Positions 1 through 9,310 of a stretch of DNA of 64,000 nt are shown here, in pieces (positions within the stretch are counted from its first letter, which is position 1; each line of letters opens with the position of its first letter). The DNA lies in NCBI GenBank assembly GCA_965196605.1, contig CBDAKK010000008.1, positions 496,001 through 560,000 of the forward strand. The letters are read 5' to 3'. The position numbers were made by a program, and so were the translations under genes. This DNA comes from CBDAKK01 sp965196605. GTDB lineage: Bacteria; Spirochaetota; Spirochaetia; WTKD01; G963693115. The notes beneath the pieces are model-generated. The model made no database searches. It was not told the origin of the DNA and saw only the letters and a program-made list of their open reading frames with translations.

Positions 1-2559
1 TCGGAAAAGTTTCCGCGCAATGAAATCATTCAAACATTGGAGCGACATGGCGTTCATTTTGGTAAGGACCTAAACGCTAGTACTAGCTTTGATAAGACTG
101 TGTTTCATATAACGATACCGTCTGAAAAAAAAGAGCTGCTCCCACTCTTGCTCGATATAGCCGAAGAATGGGCGCATAATCTTAGCTATGATCAGGAAGA
201 AATAGAAAAAGAAAAAGGCGTGGTGCAAGAAGAAATACGAGGGGATTTGCAGCCCTTTGCGCATGCAAGGAAGCAGGCGCTAGAGTTCTTTTTAGATGGT
301 AGTCGTTATGCCAAGCGTAATCCCGGAGGAACGATGGAGATAATAGGTTCCGCATCGCGACAGGTAATAAAATCATTCTACGACACATGGTATAAACCAA
401 ACCTTATGGCGCTTGCTGTTATTGGAGATATAGATACACGGAAAGTAGAAAAAGAAGTATTAGAGAGATTTCAATATGAGGATACTTTTGTAGAACGTTC
501 AGAGTACTCCTTGCCCATGAATACATCTGATGAAGTTGAATTTGCTTCCTTCCCTGTCGATGAAAAAACTGAACTTCCTCTTGGATATATTGGACAGTTC
601 CGTCCTGCCTATGATAACTACAGGGAAGCTATTATTGATGAGGTAATAAAACTTCTAGTAAATCGTAGATTTCGTACTCTTGTTCAGAAAAGTACAGCAG
701 TAAATAAAGCGTATATACATACTCTTTTTTTAGGCACGCAGGGCGCGTATTTGAGAAGGCTTATTTTTAGGCCGCATAAAAATAAGTCTTATGCTGCATT
801 TCAAGAAGTTGTTGCAGAGATTGAAAGATTACGGCAGTTTGGTTTTGATGAAGATGAGTACAAGACTTTGATTAAAGTAGTGATTGAAAATTTGGAAAAT
901 ACACAAAAATCAAATTATGGGTTTTTGCGCAGCATTGTTCGGAATTTTGTACACAGTGAAATATTAGCAGAGAATAAAAAAATAATTTCAATATTTAAGA
1001 ATTTGCTACAGGACAGATTTATTACTAGGGGTGAGATAAACGCACGGCTTGCACATTTTGGGAAGCAATCGAAGATGCGTATGGCTTTGATATATCCTGT
1101 TGGTGAAACGATACCCGATGCGCAAAAGTTTATAGAATTTTATAAAAATGCTTCGACTCTTCCGCTTACCGCAAGAAAGCCGATAAAAAAAATTAAGACG
1201 CTTCTGAGCGATGACGCTAAAAAACAAATTAAGCGTGGCACTATTGTGGAGCAAAGCTACAACAAGGGTAGTAGCATACATAGGTTTGTATTAGAGAACG
1301 GTGTTACCGTGTATTTCAAGCAACTTAGAACTGCGAAAAAAGACATTGTAATTCTCGGCTCTGCAGAAAACTCCCGACATATGAAATACGGAACAACTAA
1401 GAGTGATGTTCTTACTGCGGAATTTGCTCGTAGATCTTTGCCTTATGTGAAAATGGGAGGCCATGATGAAGAACAAATACGCCAATATCTAAGAGATAAT
1501 TTTATTCGCGTGCGATTTAATTATGGACACAAGCGGAACATTGCAGTTTCTACAATGGCGCATCGCTCAGAATCTGTGTTTGAATTTTTGCATGTTCTTT
1601 TTCGTGACATAGCCTATGATCTTACAAAAACAGAGCTGCTTACACAGGCTGTTGAATCGGCGATACACAAATTATTAGCAAGTGATGGAGCTAATCTAGG
1701 CATTCGTTTTGATGGTGCAATGTTCCCTAGAAATCCTTTTGAGCTAAATATGGACGATTATGCGATTGCACACTTTAATCCAAGAAAAGCATTTGATATC
1801 GTACATGAAGCGTTTGATAATATCGCCGATTACACGTTCTATATTGCTGGTAATGTCAATGTCCATACGGTAAAAAAACTGCTCAGCACATATGTGGCCT
1901 CTGTGCCTAGAAATGTTGAGGAACAAGATACTCGCCTACGCTATGACATTGGTTTTACCAAGAAGGATAAGACCATTCTTGAATATGAACGAGGCAGAGA
2001 ACAAGCGAAAGTGTTATATGGGTGGGGGCGTCGACTGCCTGTTGATACATCGTACAATGTTGGCGTGTACGAAAGGGTTGCACAAGGTTTTGTTGCGAAT
2101 GCATTGGCCATTGCTATGAGGGAAACAATCCGTGAAGAGGAATCCAAAGTCTACGGCATACGTCCTAAATTTCATTTTAGTAGTGTTCCTGAGACAATGG
2201 GGTATTTGACAGTACGATTTAATTCGGCTTCCGATACGTCTCTTGAAATTATTGAAAAGTCACAGGGCTTGATAAAGCAATTTGCAAAAGGTAAGCTGGA
2301 TAATCAGGTGGATATAATACAACGCGCTCGATTAGGCATGCTAGCATCATATGAAGAACTCCCAACGAAAGCGTATGATTATGCACATGCCATGCGAGAT
2401 ATAGATGATCTAGACGGACTTGGAGATATGACAAAAACAGTAGATGCTTTTTATAAAGATATACTTACAAGAATTACAAGCGCGGATGTGCCGACATATT
2501 TGTCAGAGTTTTTGGAATATGCAAAGTATGTTCAGTTGACACAAAAACCCAAGGAGTAA
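1..2559 (+). CDS. M16 family zinc metalloprotease (PqqL/insulinase-like), 5' end outside window
   Basis: About 850 residues of a two-lobed M16 peptidase. The frame is open from base 1, where SEKFPRNEIIQTLE matches the segment just after the HxxEH zinc motif of this family, so the true start and the HxxEH lie upstream of the window. The first internal start (TTG at 37) is not the real one. The third zinc ligand region is visible as EKEKGVVQEEIR about 70 residues in. A middle M16C-type region follows, and a second inactive-lobe-like half begins around residue 420 (HRFVLENGVTVYFKQL, typical of the start of the second repeat). The length fits the ~900-residue PqqL/YmxG-like zinc proteases, which degrade peptides in the periplasm or cytoplasm. 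Localisation cannot be judged because the N-terminus is missing. Confidence 0.88.
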   Translation, partial: SEKFPRNEIIQTLERHGVHFGKDLNASTSFDKTVFHITIPSEKKELLPLLLDIAEEWAHNLSYDQEEIEKEKGVVQEEIRGDLQPFAHARKQALEFFLDGSRYAKRNPGGTMEIIGSASRQVIKSFYDTWYKPNLMALAVIGDIDTRKVEKEVLERFQYEDTFVERSEYSLPMNTSDEVEFASFPVDEKTELPLGYIGQFRPAYDNYREAIIDEVIKLLVNRRFRTLVQKSTAVNKAYIHTLFLGTQGAYLRRLIFRPHKNKSYAAFQEVVAEIERLRQFGFDEDEYKTLIKVVIENLENTQKSNYGFLRSIVRNFVHSEILAENKKIISIFKNLLQDRFITRGEINARLAHFGKQSKMRMALIYPVGETIPDAQKFIEFYKNASTLPLTARKPIKKIKTLLSDDAKKQIKRGTIVEQSYNKGSSIHRFVLENGVTVYFKQLRTAKKDIVILGSAENSRHMKYGTTKSDVLTAEFARRSLPYVKMGGHDEEQIRQYLRDNFIRVRFNYGHKRNIAVSTMAHRSESVFEFLHVLFRDIAYDLTKTELLTQAVESAIHKLLASDGANLGIRFDGAMFPRNPFELNMDDYAIAHFNPRKAFDIVHEAFDNIADYTFYIAGNVNVHTVKKLLSTYVASVPRNVEEQDTRLRYDIGFTKKDKTILEYERGREQAKVLYGWGRRLPVDTSYNVGVYERVAQGFVANALAIAMRETIREEESKVYGIRPKFHFSSVPETMGYLTVRFNSASDTSLEIIEKSQGLIKQFAKGKLDNQVDIIQRARLGMLASYEELPTKAYDYAHAMRDIDDLDGLGDMTKTVDAFYKDILTRITSADVPTYLSEFLEYAKYVQLTQKPKE

Positions 2560-2578
2560 ACGCACTAGTTTTTTAAGA

Positions 2579-3544
2579 CTACTTTGGCGGGTGTTCTGGC
2601 ACAAAGGGGCCGAGGTAATGTGGGGGGGCTGCTTCAACAAGTGGTGCGCGTATGGCTTCTGCTTTTTCATGGAGCTCCATAAGGGACTGCGTTATGTTTT
2701 GGGCAACGTGGTTTTTAAATTCAGCAGCGGGCAGATCGGGGGATTCCTCTTGGAGAGTCTTTAAAAACTCCTTGCTGTTTTGTACTTCATCTACAAAATA
2801 CACTATGGTGTCTTTGCGCACAATGTCTTGTGCCATTGCATTGTTTGGGTTTACAACAAGGGTATTGCCTGCTATTCCTATGAGACAAAAATAATCGAAT
2901 TGTTTTATAAAGCTGGCAACTTGCTGTAGCGCGTGGCGACTTTCGGGCTTGTTGGGTCTGTAGCGTGTACCAGCAGGAAACATAAGAATCGCATGCCCTT
3001 TGTTTTTGCACTCAAGCATTTTCTTAAGTCCGCGTTGGGTTAAGAGTTCTAGTTTTTGCTGTTCTTCTTTTGCTTGTTCTTCCTGTGCTTTTTCTTTCTC
3101 GCGCGCGGGGTATATCATAATACGATTAAATGCTTCTGAAAAGGCGAGTACCACTTTGCTTTCTGTGTTCAGCTTAGATGCTGCCATGCATATAAGTTTT
3201 TGAAACATAGGTGCAATGCTGCTGTGTTGCTGGCTCAAGTAAAAAAGTCCAGGGTAATCAAAATTGCTAAAATGTTCGGGCAGCAACAAGCACGATTTGC
3301 CTGCTTCGAGTAAACGCGAAAGCTTTTCTAGATGCTCAAGGTTTATAATTGCACTTTGAGGATGAAGTATTTCTTCAACAATGCTCATTACGCTTTTTTG
3401 ATTTTTCTCGTTATATGGCTGTAGGGCATTTTCTTCAATGTCTTGTGCATAGCGCGAACTTTTTATCATATTTTGTATGATAGGAGCAAATTTTTTGTAA
3501 GCATCTGTGTATGCAAAGGCCTCTGTAGGAATGGTGTATATCAT
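2579..3544 (-). CDS. Acyltransferase-like protein (PlsC/GPAT-related)
   Basis: About 321 residues with an acyltransferase pattern: LPEHFSNFDYPGLFY around residue 90 resembles the NHxxxxD catalytic block with N changed to E, and FPAGTRYRPNKP near residue 195 resembles FPEGTR. A Glu/Lys/Gln-rich insertion, probably helical, separates the two blocks. Proteins of this type transfer acyl groups to glycerol-phosphate or lysophospholipid. An in-frame ATG lies at 3556, but a TATAAT on the minus strand (3555–3560) overlaps it, so the next ATG at 3544 is the better start. Convergent with the M16 gene, with 19 bp between the stops. The altered first motif makes activity uncertain. Confidence 0.65.
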   Translation of the reverse strand: MIYTIPTEAFAYTDAYKKFAPIIQNMIKSSRYAQDIEENALQPYNEKNQKSVMSIVEEILHPQSAIINLEHLEKLSRLLEAGKSCLLLPEHFSNFDYPGLFYLSQQHSSIAPMFQKLICMAASKLNTESKVVLAFSEAFNRIMIYPAREKEKAQEEQAKEEQQKLELLTQRGLKKMLECKNKGHAILMFPAGTRYRPNKPESRHALQQVASFIKQFDYFCLIGIAGNTLVVNPNNAMAQDIVRKDTIVYFVDEVQNSKEFLKTLQEESPDLPAAEFKNHVAQNITQSLMELHEKAEAIRAPLVEAAPPHYLGPFVPEHPPK

Positions 3545-3969
3545 GAATGTTCTCATTATATAACATTTATCTCTAAACAGTTGTTTATAAAACGAATGTA
3601 TTTGTTTCTGTGTTTCATGGCATGCGTTTTTTCTTGTGTTTCTTCGCGAATTTTGCGCTTGTGTGGTATGGAAAGCTATGTGCCTTTACGTAATCCTTTG
3701 CGTGAAAAACGCAGTGTATGTACGTAAGGTATTTTTTAACCTTTCTATTGCCTATCAAGTATTTTTTGAATTATTGCAATTTTATTTCTTTTTATTAATT
3801 ATTTGGCTTTTTCGAGCATAATTATTGATTTTCTATTTTTTGTATGTTACTTTTTTCAAAGTGTTGAATTTTCTCAGTGCCTGCATTGGCATTAAGGAAA
3901 GCACACAAAAATTAATAAGACTTTATGAGGCGGAAAAAGATTATGAAGATGACAAAGATGAAGAGAAGC
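3545..3969. other. AT-rich intergenic region without a supported gene
   Basis: About 425 bp between the divergent acyltransferase gene and the large lipoprotein gene. It is very T-rich on the plus strand. Short open frames here have no ribosome site and no recognisable product. It probably holds the promoters of both neighbours: minus-strand TATAAT at 3555–3560 is clear; no convincing plus-strand -35/-10 pair was found. Confidence 0.5.
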
Positions 3970-6900
3970 ATGAAAAAGATTGTTCAGTGTGGATTAGTGG
4001 TATGTGCGCTTTGCGCGATGGTGTTGCTCAGTGGCTGTAAGAACGCGAAGTTGGAAGCAGGCGAGAGGCGGCTAGTGAAGGCGAGCCTCGGCGGAGGTGA
4101 AGTGCGTAGCGGGCGCGGGAGGCGCGCCGTAGCAAGTGGGCACGCGAGTGCACAGCCGGCGTATTACGAGAGCAAGTTTAGGGTGAAGTTAAAGACGGAC
4201 ACGATAACGCAGAAATGTTTGGCGGTGAATAGTGAAGGCAAGCTCGTACGCGAGGAATGTACGCAGGGGTACGATGCAAGCCAGATATGGTACTTTGACT
4301 ACGATGGGTATATTTTTTCACTCTCTGGAGGCAAGAAGTCATGTCTGTATCAAAGCAAGGTTATTAACACAGAGTACTTGCCGAAGGTATTGAATTACGA
4401 GGAGTTGGTGGCGAGTCCGGTGGCGTGTAATCAGTCGTATTACAAGGTGAATCAAGAATTGTTCAAGGTGAAGTTGGAGCGTCATGAAGAAGGTGAGTTA
4501 TATTTTATGACGACAAAGCGTTATGACGATAGGGGGAGAATTATTATCAAGGATGTGGCGCGCGCGAAGGTAGAAGATAAAGCATACTTAGGATCTCGAC
4601 ATGGCGGGAAACTGGTGTTTGATAGAGACACACGCTATGCGTTTTCGGTGGAGCTAGAAGCGGTGGAAGATGAGGAGGTTTCTCCCGTGTATAAGGACTT
4701 CAAAGGGTACTACGTGAACTTTGTGGAGGGTGAAGAGAAACAGCTGCCGTTTTTCACAAATAAGAAGAGTGGTAAGCATGCGTACATAGGCAAAGAGGTG
4801 ATGATACACGATTTGTATAAGTACAAGGTAGCGTATTACAAGCATGCATTGAATGTACATGATGAAAGAAGAACAAAAAGCAAGGGACGGCGAAAAGGCG
4901 GGAAGCCGCGCACCTTTCTGCGAGAGAGCGTGATAGCGTTGGGGACGAAGCTTGAGGATTTGGCGGCACCGAACGTTGGGGAGCATGAAGCCTTGATTGT
5001 GTGCGTGTACACGGCGGAAGGGAAGCTTGTGGGGAATCGATGTACGGTATCGGCAAAGCATAAGAGAGGGAAACGGAAATTTCACAAAGCGGCATTGAAG
5101 AAGCCCGAGGGATATTATTATGAAGGACTTGATGCGAGTGAGATAGCGATAGCGAATGAGGAGTACAAGATTAAGGATGATTTGTATAGGCTGTATAGCG
5201 ATGGGGGAGAGCAGGTATATATCAACCCGAATAAGTTTTGGCATGCCTTGAATGTAGTGATACCCGAAGGGGTGAAGTGGGAGCTGGAGACGAGTTATTT
5301 ACCGAAGCGTGCGTTTGCTGAGCATGAGCAGCGGAATAACGTGAAGCTGTTGCTGCCCTTATATGTGGATAATATCGGGATGATAGGAGGATACATCACG
5401 GGAGCGCAGACGCTGTATGAGATGAAGATAGGGAGCGCGGAAGAAGAAGGAGCGCTCGGTGTAGTGAAGGTGGTGTACACGGATAAGGGCACATGGGATG
5501 GTCGGAATTATACGCCGCCCGATGCTGAGACGGCGGAGTTTCGCTATGAGTTTAAGGGGAAGGTAGTAGCAAAAAGGAATGTGCCTATAGTGAAGGGCAA
5601 GTTACAAGCGTTGCCGGTCTTGGCAGTGTTTGTGGATTTGGAAGCGAAGAAGTTGCTAGCGCAGATAGGTGAGTCGTCGTGGGACTGGGGTAGTGGCCCG
5701 AAGGTGCATCTTGATAAGAAAGCAGGTGGTGTAGTGAGCTTGTCGAGTTTGAGTGAAGCGAGTGTAAAGGGTTTATCGGGTGGCATGAAGTTTGTAGGCT
5801 CAGAGTCGAAGCATGGAATACAGTTTTTCATGCCTGAGGTGGAGCGGAATGCAGCATATGGTTTGAAGGATGTAGGCTTGGGTAAGAGTAGGCAAAGGCG
5901 CTGGGCGTTTTTAGCGAAGTTGTTTGGCTTTGGAGCACGCGGGGCAGCGGTACGCTATAGCGCAGGCAAGGCGTATGCGCGACTGGGTTATTTGGCACGT
6001 GGAGCACTGAGGCTGAGTAAGATAGCGAGGCTCAGACGCGTGTTGTCGCTCAATAGGTTCAAGATTTTAGGAGCTGGGATTGGAGGAGGAACCGCGATAG
6101 GGTTTATAGCAGCGGGAGCTGGTGGAGCGTTTACACCGAGCCATGGGAAGGCAGAGGAGAAGAAGCAGCTGCACCCTAGTTTGCCAAAAGACAGTAAGGC
6201 GGTGTTGCTCAGACGCAATGCTGCAGGAAGTTATAGGTCAGATGGGAAGCAGCAGGTGAAGAGTAAGGCGGCATGGGATGAGTTGTGCGCCATAGGAGCA
6301 GGAAATGACACGAGTTGTGTGAACACAGAAGTGGGAGTTAGCGGGAGCTATGAGGGGAAGTCGTTGAACTACAAGGTGGTGTACACGCGTAAGCGGGATA
6401 ACACGAAGGCGGAGCGTGTGGAGGAGCATGTGAGTTTAGCGTGTTTTCACACGAATGAAAAGCTAAGCGGGCAGGTGTACAACTACGTATGTGTTACAGA
6501 CGGGAAGCCGACAAAGGTGTACACGACGGTGAAGCCCGGAGACAAGAGAATAAAGCGTAAGATTAAGGGCAATGCGATGTATATGTGGGTAGACCCCAAA
6601 AACAGCCTGAAGGATGTGAAGCTGCATGTGCAGAGTATGAAGAAGATAGAGCGTAAGGGGGGCGTAGGCACTGATGAGTACTTGCTTATTGCAAAGTTGC
6701 CGAGCATAATTCTAGCTGCGAATGAGCCTGAAATGATGATTATAGATGAGAAGGGGCGCTATACTTTTGTAACACATGATAAGAAGACAAAGACGCTATC
6801 TTTTTCTCCAGATTCCGCACGATTGCGATATAGGACTCTGATCAGTGTTAATGAGCAAGAACGCCTACAATACAAAGAAGGAGAGGAAGAGGATGACGAA

Positions 6901-8421
6901 GAAGTGTGGTTTGACTGTCCACCTGCGGTACCGGGAGGGGGTATTTACCGCTGTGAGGCATCTAAGAAAGGGCAATATATGGCTCCGGGAGCTAGAATAC
7001 TACGAAATGCAGCTACATCGGATGGAATAACAAATGAAGCTACGCAGCTGTATGCACAGACCTATGATTTTGGTCCGGGCACTGCGTATTGGGCAGGGAG
7101 TGGTAACAGCGACTACATGGAGACGAAAGAAACACCAAGAAACTACGTCGACGTACTATTTACAGATAGAGCAGCAATAACAAGCGTTTTTTATAAGACA
7201 ACAACAAAAAAGGGTAGGACGATTATGATTCAAGAGCCCGTAGGTGTAGTGAAGGTCTTGTTTGATTTAGCCTTGGTGTCATTGATTGAAAAAACAAAGG
7301 GTCTCCCTAAGCCCAAAGTGTTAGGAAAAACCAATAAGTTTTTTGCTTTTCCAGATGAACAAAAATTTATTAGAACGCATGCGGCAAATTTTTTAGATTA
7401 TATTCGTTTCAAGGTTAAGAATCTTCGGCTAGTGCCACCAGAAGGATATGATGAGTACTTAGATTATATACGCGTTGGTTTTGCCCAAACTATAGATAGT
7501 CGAATTATGTCATTGGATTTGTATAACGCTACGACTAAAAAAATGCATGTTGTTGATACTGAAGAGCTAGATAGAACGAAGGCTCAAAGGAGTTTTAGGC
7601 AGTCTGACAACATAATGAGAGTATATCCTTATTTTGATGGTATTTACGAGTTTTTTGAAGGCATATTTTATCCAGGCAATTTACCATCATTTGCAAGAGG
7701 AGCTAAAAACTCAGTGAGTCTCTTAGCTGGGTTCCATGATTTGGACAACCAAAGCATCCAGTCAGATACTCAGATGATTGCAGGTGTGGGAATACATGCT
7801 ATATCTTTTTATGAAGGTCGGCGTATTAATGGTTGGAAGATGAACATGGCCGATGCACCGTTTGTGTATAAGACAAAATGGATGACGCCAATAGATTCAA
7901 ATATTAATGGCTCACGACCATATCGATACAAGATAGTTGTTAAATTTAGTACTAGTTTGGCAGCTACTGCGTCGGATAATGGAGAGTATAACATTCTTGA
8001 TATGGGAGAAAAAGCAGCAAAAAAAATGGATACAGAGGAACCGAATTTAACCATGGATGGAACATACACAAAGCTTGCGGAAATAAAGTGGAACGTGGTG
8101 CAAGAAGTTGGGTACTCCACAACGGCAGATATAGGGCATACGGATAGGGCTAAAATTACTGACTATTATTACGAGGTAAAGGGCTCGCTTCCAAGTAACA
8201 ATAACTATAAAAATTGGATGGATAACTATGTCAAGCTTACGCAAGGTGATACTACTGCTTATGGTTTTAGAACGATGCATGAAAAAAATGGAGAGCGAGT
8301 TTTGTATTACAAGCAATCATATGATGACGCTGATGCACAAGGTACCTTTCCTTTTTCTGCATTTGTAAAAACAGACGACTACATCAAAACCCACTGGAAA
8401 GAAGTGCCCGTCTCAAAATAG
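3970..8421 (+). CDS. Very large predicted lipoprotein with a ricin-B-like N-terminal segment
   Basis: About 1483 residues. The start at 3970 gives MKKIVQCGLVVCALCAMVLLSGC, a textbook lipoprotein signal with cleavage before Cys23; in-frame ATGs at 3925, 3943, 3949 and 3958 only add a basic extension. Following the Cys is a Gly/Arg-rich linker. About 50–110 residues in, CLAV..G.LVREECTQ followed by QIWYF and a second CL resembles a ricin-type beta-trefoil repeat (carbohydrate binding); this is inference. Around residues 665–730 there is an Arg-rich stretch and a Gly/Ala hydrophobic segment (ILGAGIGGGTAIGFIAAGAG) that could insert in a membrane. The rest is unrecognised. The coding style changes near 6750: upstream is G-rich with GTG/AAG/GCG codons, downstream is AT-richer, suggesting a mosaic origin. 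Probably surface-exposed; function unknown. Confidence 0.75.
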   Translation: MKKIVQCGLVVCALCAMVLLSGCKNAKLEAGERRLVKASLGGGEVRSGRGRRAVASGHASAQPAYYESKFRVKLKTDTITQKCLAVNSEGKLVREECTQGYDASQIWYFDYDGYIFSLSGGKKSCLYQSKVINTEYLPKVLNYEELVASPVACNQSYYKVNQELFKVKLERHEEGELYFMTTKRYDDRGRIIIKDVARAKVEDKAYLGSRHGGKLVFDRDTRYAFSVELEAVEDEEVSPVYKDFKGYYVNFVEGEEKQLPFFTNKKSGKHAYIGKEVMIHDLYKYKVAYYKHALNVHDERRTKSKGRRKGGKPRTFLRESVIALGTKLEDLAAPNVGEHEALIVCVYTAEGKLVGNRCTVSAKHKRGKRKFHKAALKKPEGYYYEGLDASEIAIANEEYKIKDDLYRLYSDGGEQVYINPNKFWHALNVVIPEGVKWELETSYLPKRAFAEHEQRNNVKLLLPLYVDNIGMIGGYITGAQTLYEMKIGSAEEEGALGVVKVVYTDKGTWDGRNYTPPDAETAEFRYEFKGKVVAKRNVPIVKGKLQALPVLAVFVDLEAKKLLAQIGESSWDWGSGPKVHLDKKAGGVVSLSSLSEASVKGLSGGMKFVGSESKHGIQFFMPEVERNAAYGLKDVGLGKSRQRRWAFLAKLFGFGARGAAVRYSAGKAYARLGYLARGALRLSKIARLRRVLSLNRFKILGAGIGGGTAIGFIAAGAGGAFTPSHGKAEEKKQLHPSLPKDSKAVLLRRNAAGSYRSDGKQQVKSKAAWDELCAIGAGNDTSCVNTEVGVSGSYEGKSLNYKVVYTRKRDNTKAERVEEHVSLACFHTNEKLSGQVYNYVCVTDGKPTKVYTTVKPGDKRIKRKIKGNAMYMWVDPKNSLKDVKLHVQSMKKIERKGGVGTDEYLLIAKLPSIILAANEPEMMIIDEKGRYTFVTHDKKTKTLSFSPDSARLRYRTLISVNEQERLQYKEGEEEDDEEVWFDCPPAVPGGGIYRCEASKKGQYMAPGARILRNAATSDGITNEATQLYAQTYDFGPGTAYWAGSGNSDYMETKETPRNYVDVLFTDRAAITSVFYKTTTKKGRTIMIQEPVGVVKVLFDLALVSLIEKTKGLPKPKVLGKTNKFFAFPDEQKFIRTHAANFLDYIRFKVKNLRLVPPEGYDEYLDYIRVGFAQTIDSRIMSLDLYNATTKKMHVVDTEELDRTKAQRSFRQSDNIMRVYPYFDGIYEFFEGIFYPGNLPSFARGAKNSVSLLAGFHDLDNQSIQSDTQMIAGVGIHAISFYEGRRINGWKMNMADAPFVYKTKWMTPIDSNINGSRPYRYKIVVKFSTSLAATASDNGEYNILDMGEKAAKKMDTEEPNLTMDGTYTKLAEIKWNVVQEVGYSTTADIGHTDRAKITDYYYEVKGSLPSNNNYKNWMDNYVKLTQGDTTAYGFRTMHEKNGERVLYYKQSYDDADAQGTFPFSAFVKTDDYIKTHWKEVPVSK

Positions 8422-8578
8422 CATAATGCATTGAAGTAGTCTTACTGCTTTTGTTATTTATGAAACACGCACCAAGATTCTTACGCCAAACCTCCATTAT
8501 TTAATGAGAAACATACTTGCGCTTAGAGCCATATTGTGTTGCTGTGCTCCACCGCTTCTCCAATTTCTAGGATACGCT

Positions 8579-9193
8579 TTAGATTACTGTATTGCTACCT
8601 TCCCATTTTTCTTGCAATAGGAGGCGTGCGCAGCGTTCTATCCACTGGGTTCTAATTTTGTAGTTTTGTTTACGCGTCTTATGCAACACGCATGTGTGGG
8701 TAATACGCACTCCCGCAAAGTGGGCAAGTCGCTCTTCCGTTGCCCTTGCAATGCTCTTTGCGCTTTCGGCATTCTCCATGTCTGAAGTTACCGCGTAGAG
8801 CATGCGCATGTGTGAAAGACGCGGGAGTATTTCAAACTCTCCGTCTTTCTGCTCTTGTAGTTCAAAGGCCACGCCAAGGCACAGCACTCGTTGTAGCCAG
8901 CCCACAAGCCGTGCGGGTGGTATGCCCCACCAGTCGGGGTAAAACAAAGCAAGCTGCGTGCATCCTAGTACTTGTTTTTTATATGCAGCAGTCTGCTCAT
9001 CAAATGAGAAATTCCTCATAAGTTCCTCTGCGGGCATGGTGGGGTCATAACCATGCGCATCGAGGTGGATGAGGGTGCTGGTGTGCTCATGTTGTACCAG
9101 CATCTTGTGCGCATGAGCTGCTGCGCGAACAGTAAGACTTTCTTTGTGAGGATGAGCGGTAACTATGAGCGTATTGCTATTGTGTACGTGCAT
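8579..9193 (-). CDS. NAD(P)H quinone oxidoreductase-like flavodoxin-fold protein (Flavodoxin_2)
   Basis: About 204 residues. NTLIVTAHPHKESLTVRAAAHA at the N-terminus is the FMN-phosphate-binding strand-loop-helix of the KefF/MdaB/NQO family, and LALFYPDWWGIPPARLVGWLQRVL is the characteristic second flavin-binding block (usually YPxWWxxxPAxLKGW). The family reduces quinones with NAD(P)H, or regulates Kef channels. The longer in-frame start at 9223 lies within the TPP aptamer region of the other strand; the ATG at 9193 sits 9 nt after a minus-strand TATAAT and is preferred. No Shine-Dalgarno is visible. Divergent from the thiX operon; no Kef partner is nearby. Confidence 0.8.
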   Translation of the reverse strand: MHVHNSNTLIVTAHPHKESLTVRAAAHAHKMLVQHEHTSTLIHLDAHGYDPTMPAEELMRNFSFDEQTAAYKKQVLGCTQLALFYPDWWGIPPARLVGWLQRVLCLGVAFELQEQKDGEFEILPRLSHMRMLYAVTSDMENAESAKSIARATEERLAHFAGVRITHTCVLHKTRKQNYKIRTQWIERCARLLLQEKWEGSNTVI

Positions 9194-9202
9194 GCGTTTT
9201 TT

Positions 9203-9210
9203 ATTATAAT
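9203..9210. promoter_or_regulatory. Palindromic ATTATAAT, candidate shared -10 of divergent promoters
   Basis: ATTATAAT reads TATAAT on both strands (plus 9205–9210, minus 9203–9208). On the plus strand it lies just before the TPP aptamer, with a weak TTGTGT 19 bp upstream; on the minus strand it lies 9 nt before the flavodoxin-like start codon. The two transcripts would start back to back. Confidence 0.5.
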
Positions 9211-9214
9211 GGAT

Positions 9215-9310
9215 GGTAAGCATGGAGGTCTACATGTGAATGTAGTTGAGAGAGTAACGTGAGCTTAACTCCTTGAACCTGATCCAGATAATGCTGGCGG
9301 AGGGAATGCG
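9215..9310 (+). promoter_or_regulatory. TPP riboswitch (Thi-box)
   Basis: The 3' half carries the hallmark CTTGAACCTGATCC (9271–9284), then CCAG-ATAATG-CTGG (a P5-type hairpin) and GGAGGGAA. The 5' half has GGAGG, a stem CTACAT/ATGTAG and the TTGAGAG loop (9246–9252) matching the pyrimidine-sensor arm. P1 can form from GCAT (9220–9223) and ATGC (9306–9309). The only ribosome binding site of thiX, GGAGGGA (9299–9305), is part of the aptamer 3' strand, five bases before the ATG, so TPP binding should block translation directly. It precedes thiamine-precursor transport genes, as expected. Confidence 0.93.

Noticed and set aside
3825..4040. Separate small gene upstream of the giant lipoprotein
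   Set aside because: It overlaps the lipoprotein signal region in another frame, is low-complexity Lys/Glu/Asp, and has no ribosome site.
4654..5244. Minus-strand open frame of 196 codons
   Set aside because: Antisense shadow of the giant lipoprotein with low-complexity Leu/Ile/His composition.
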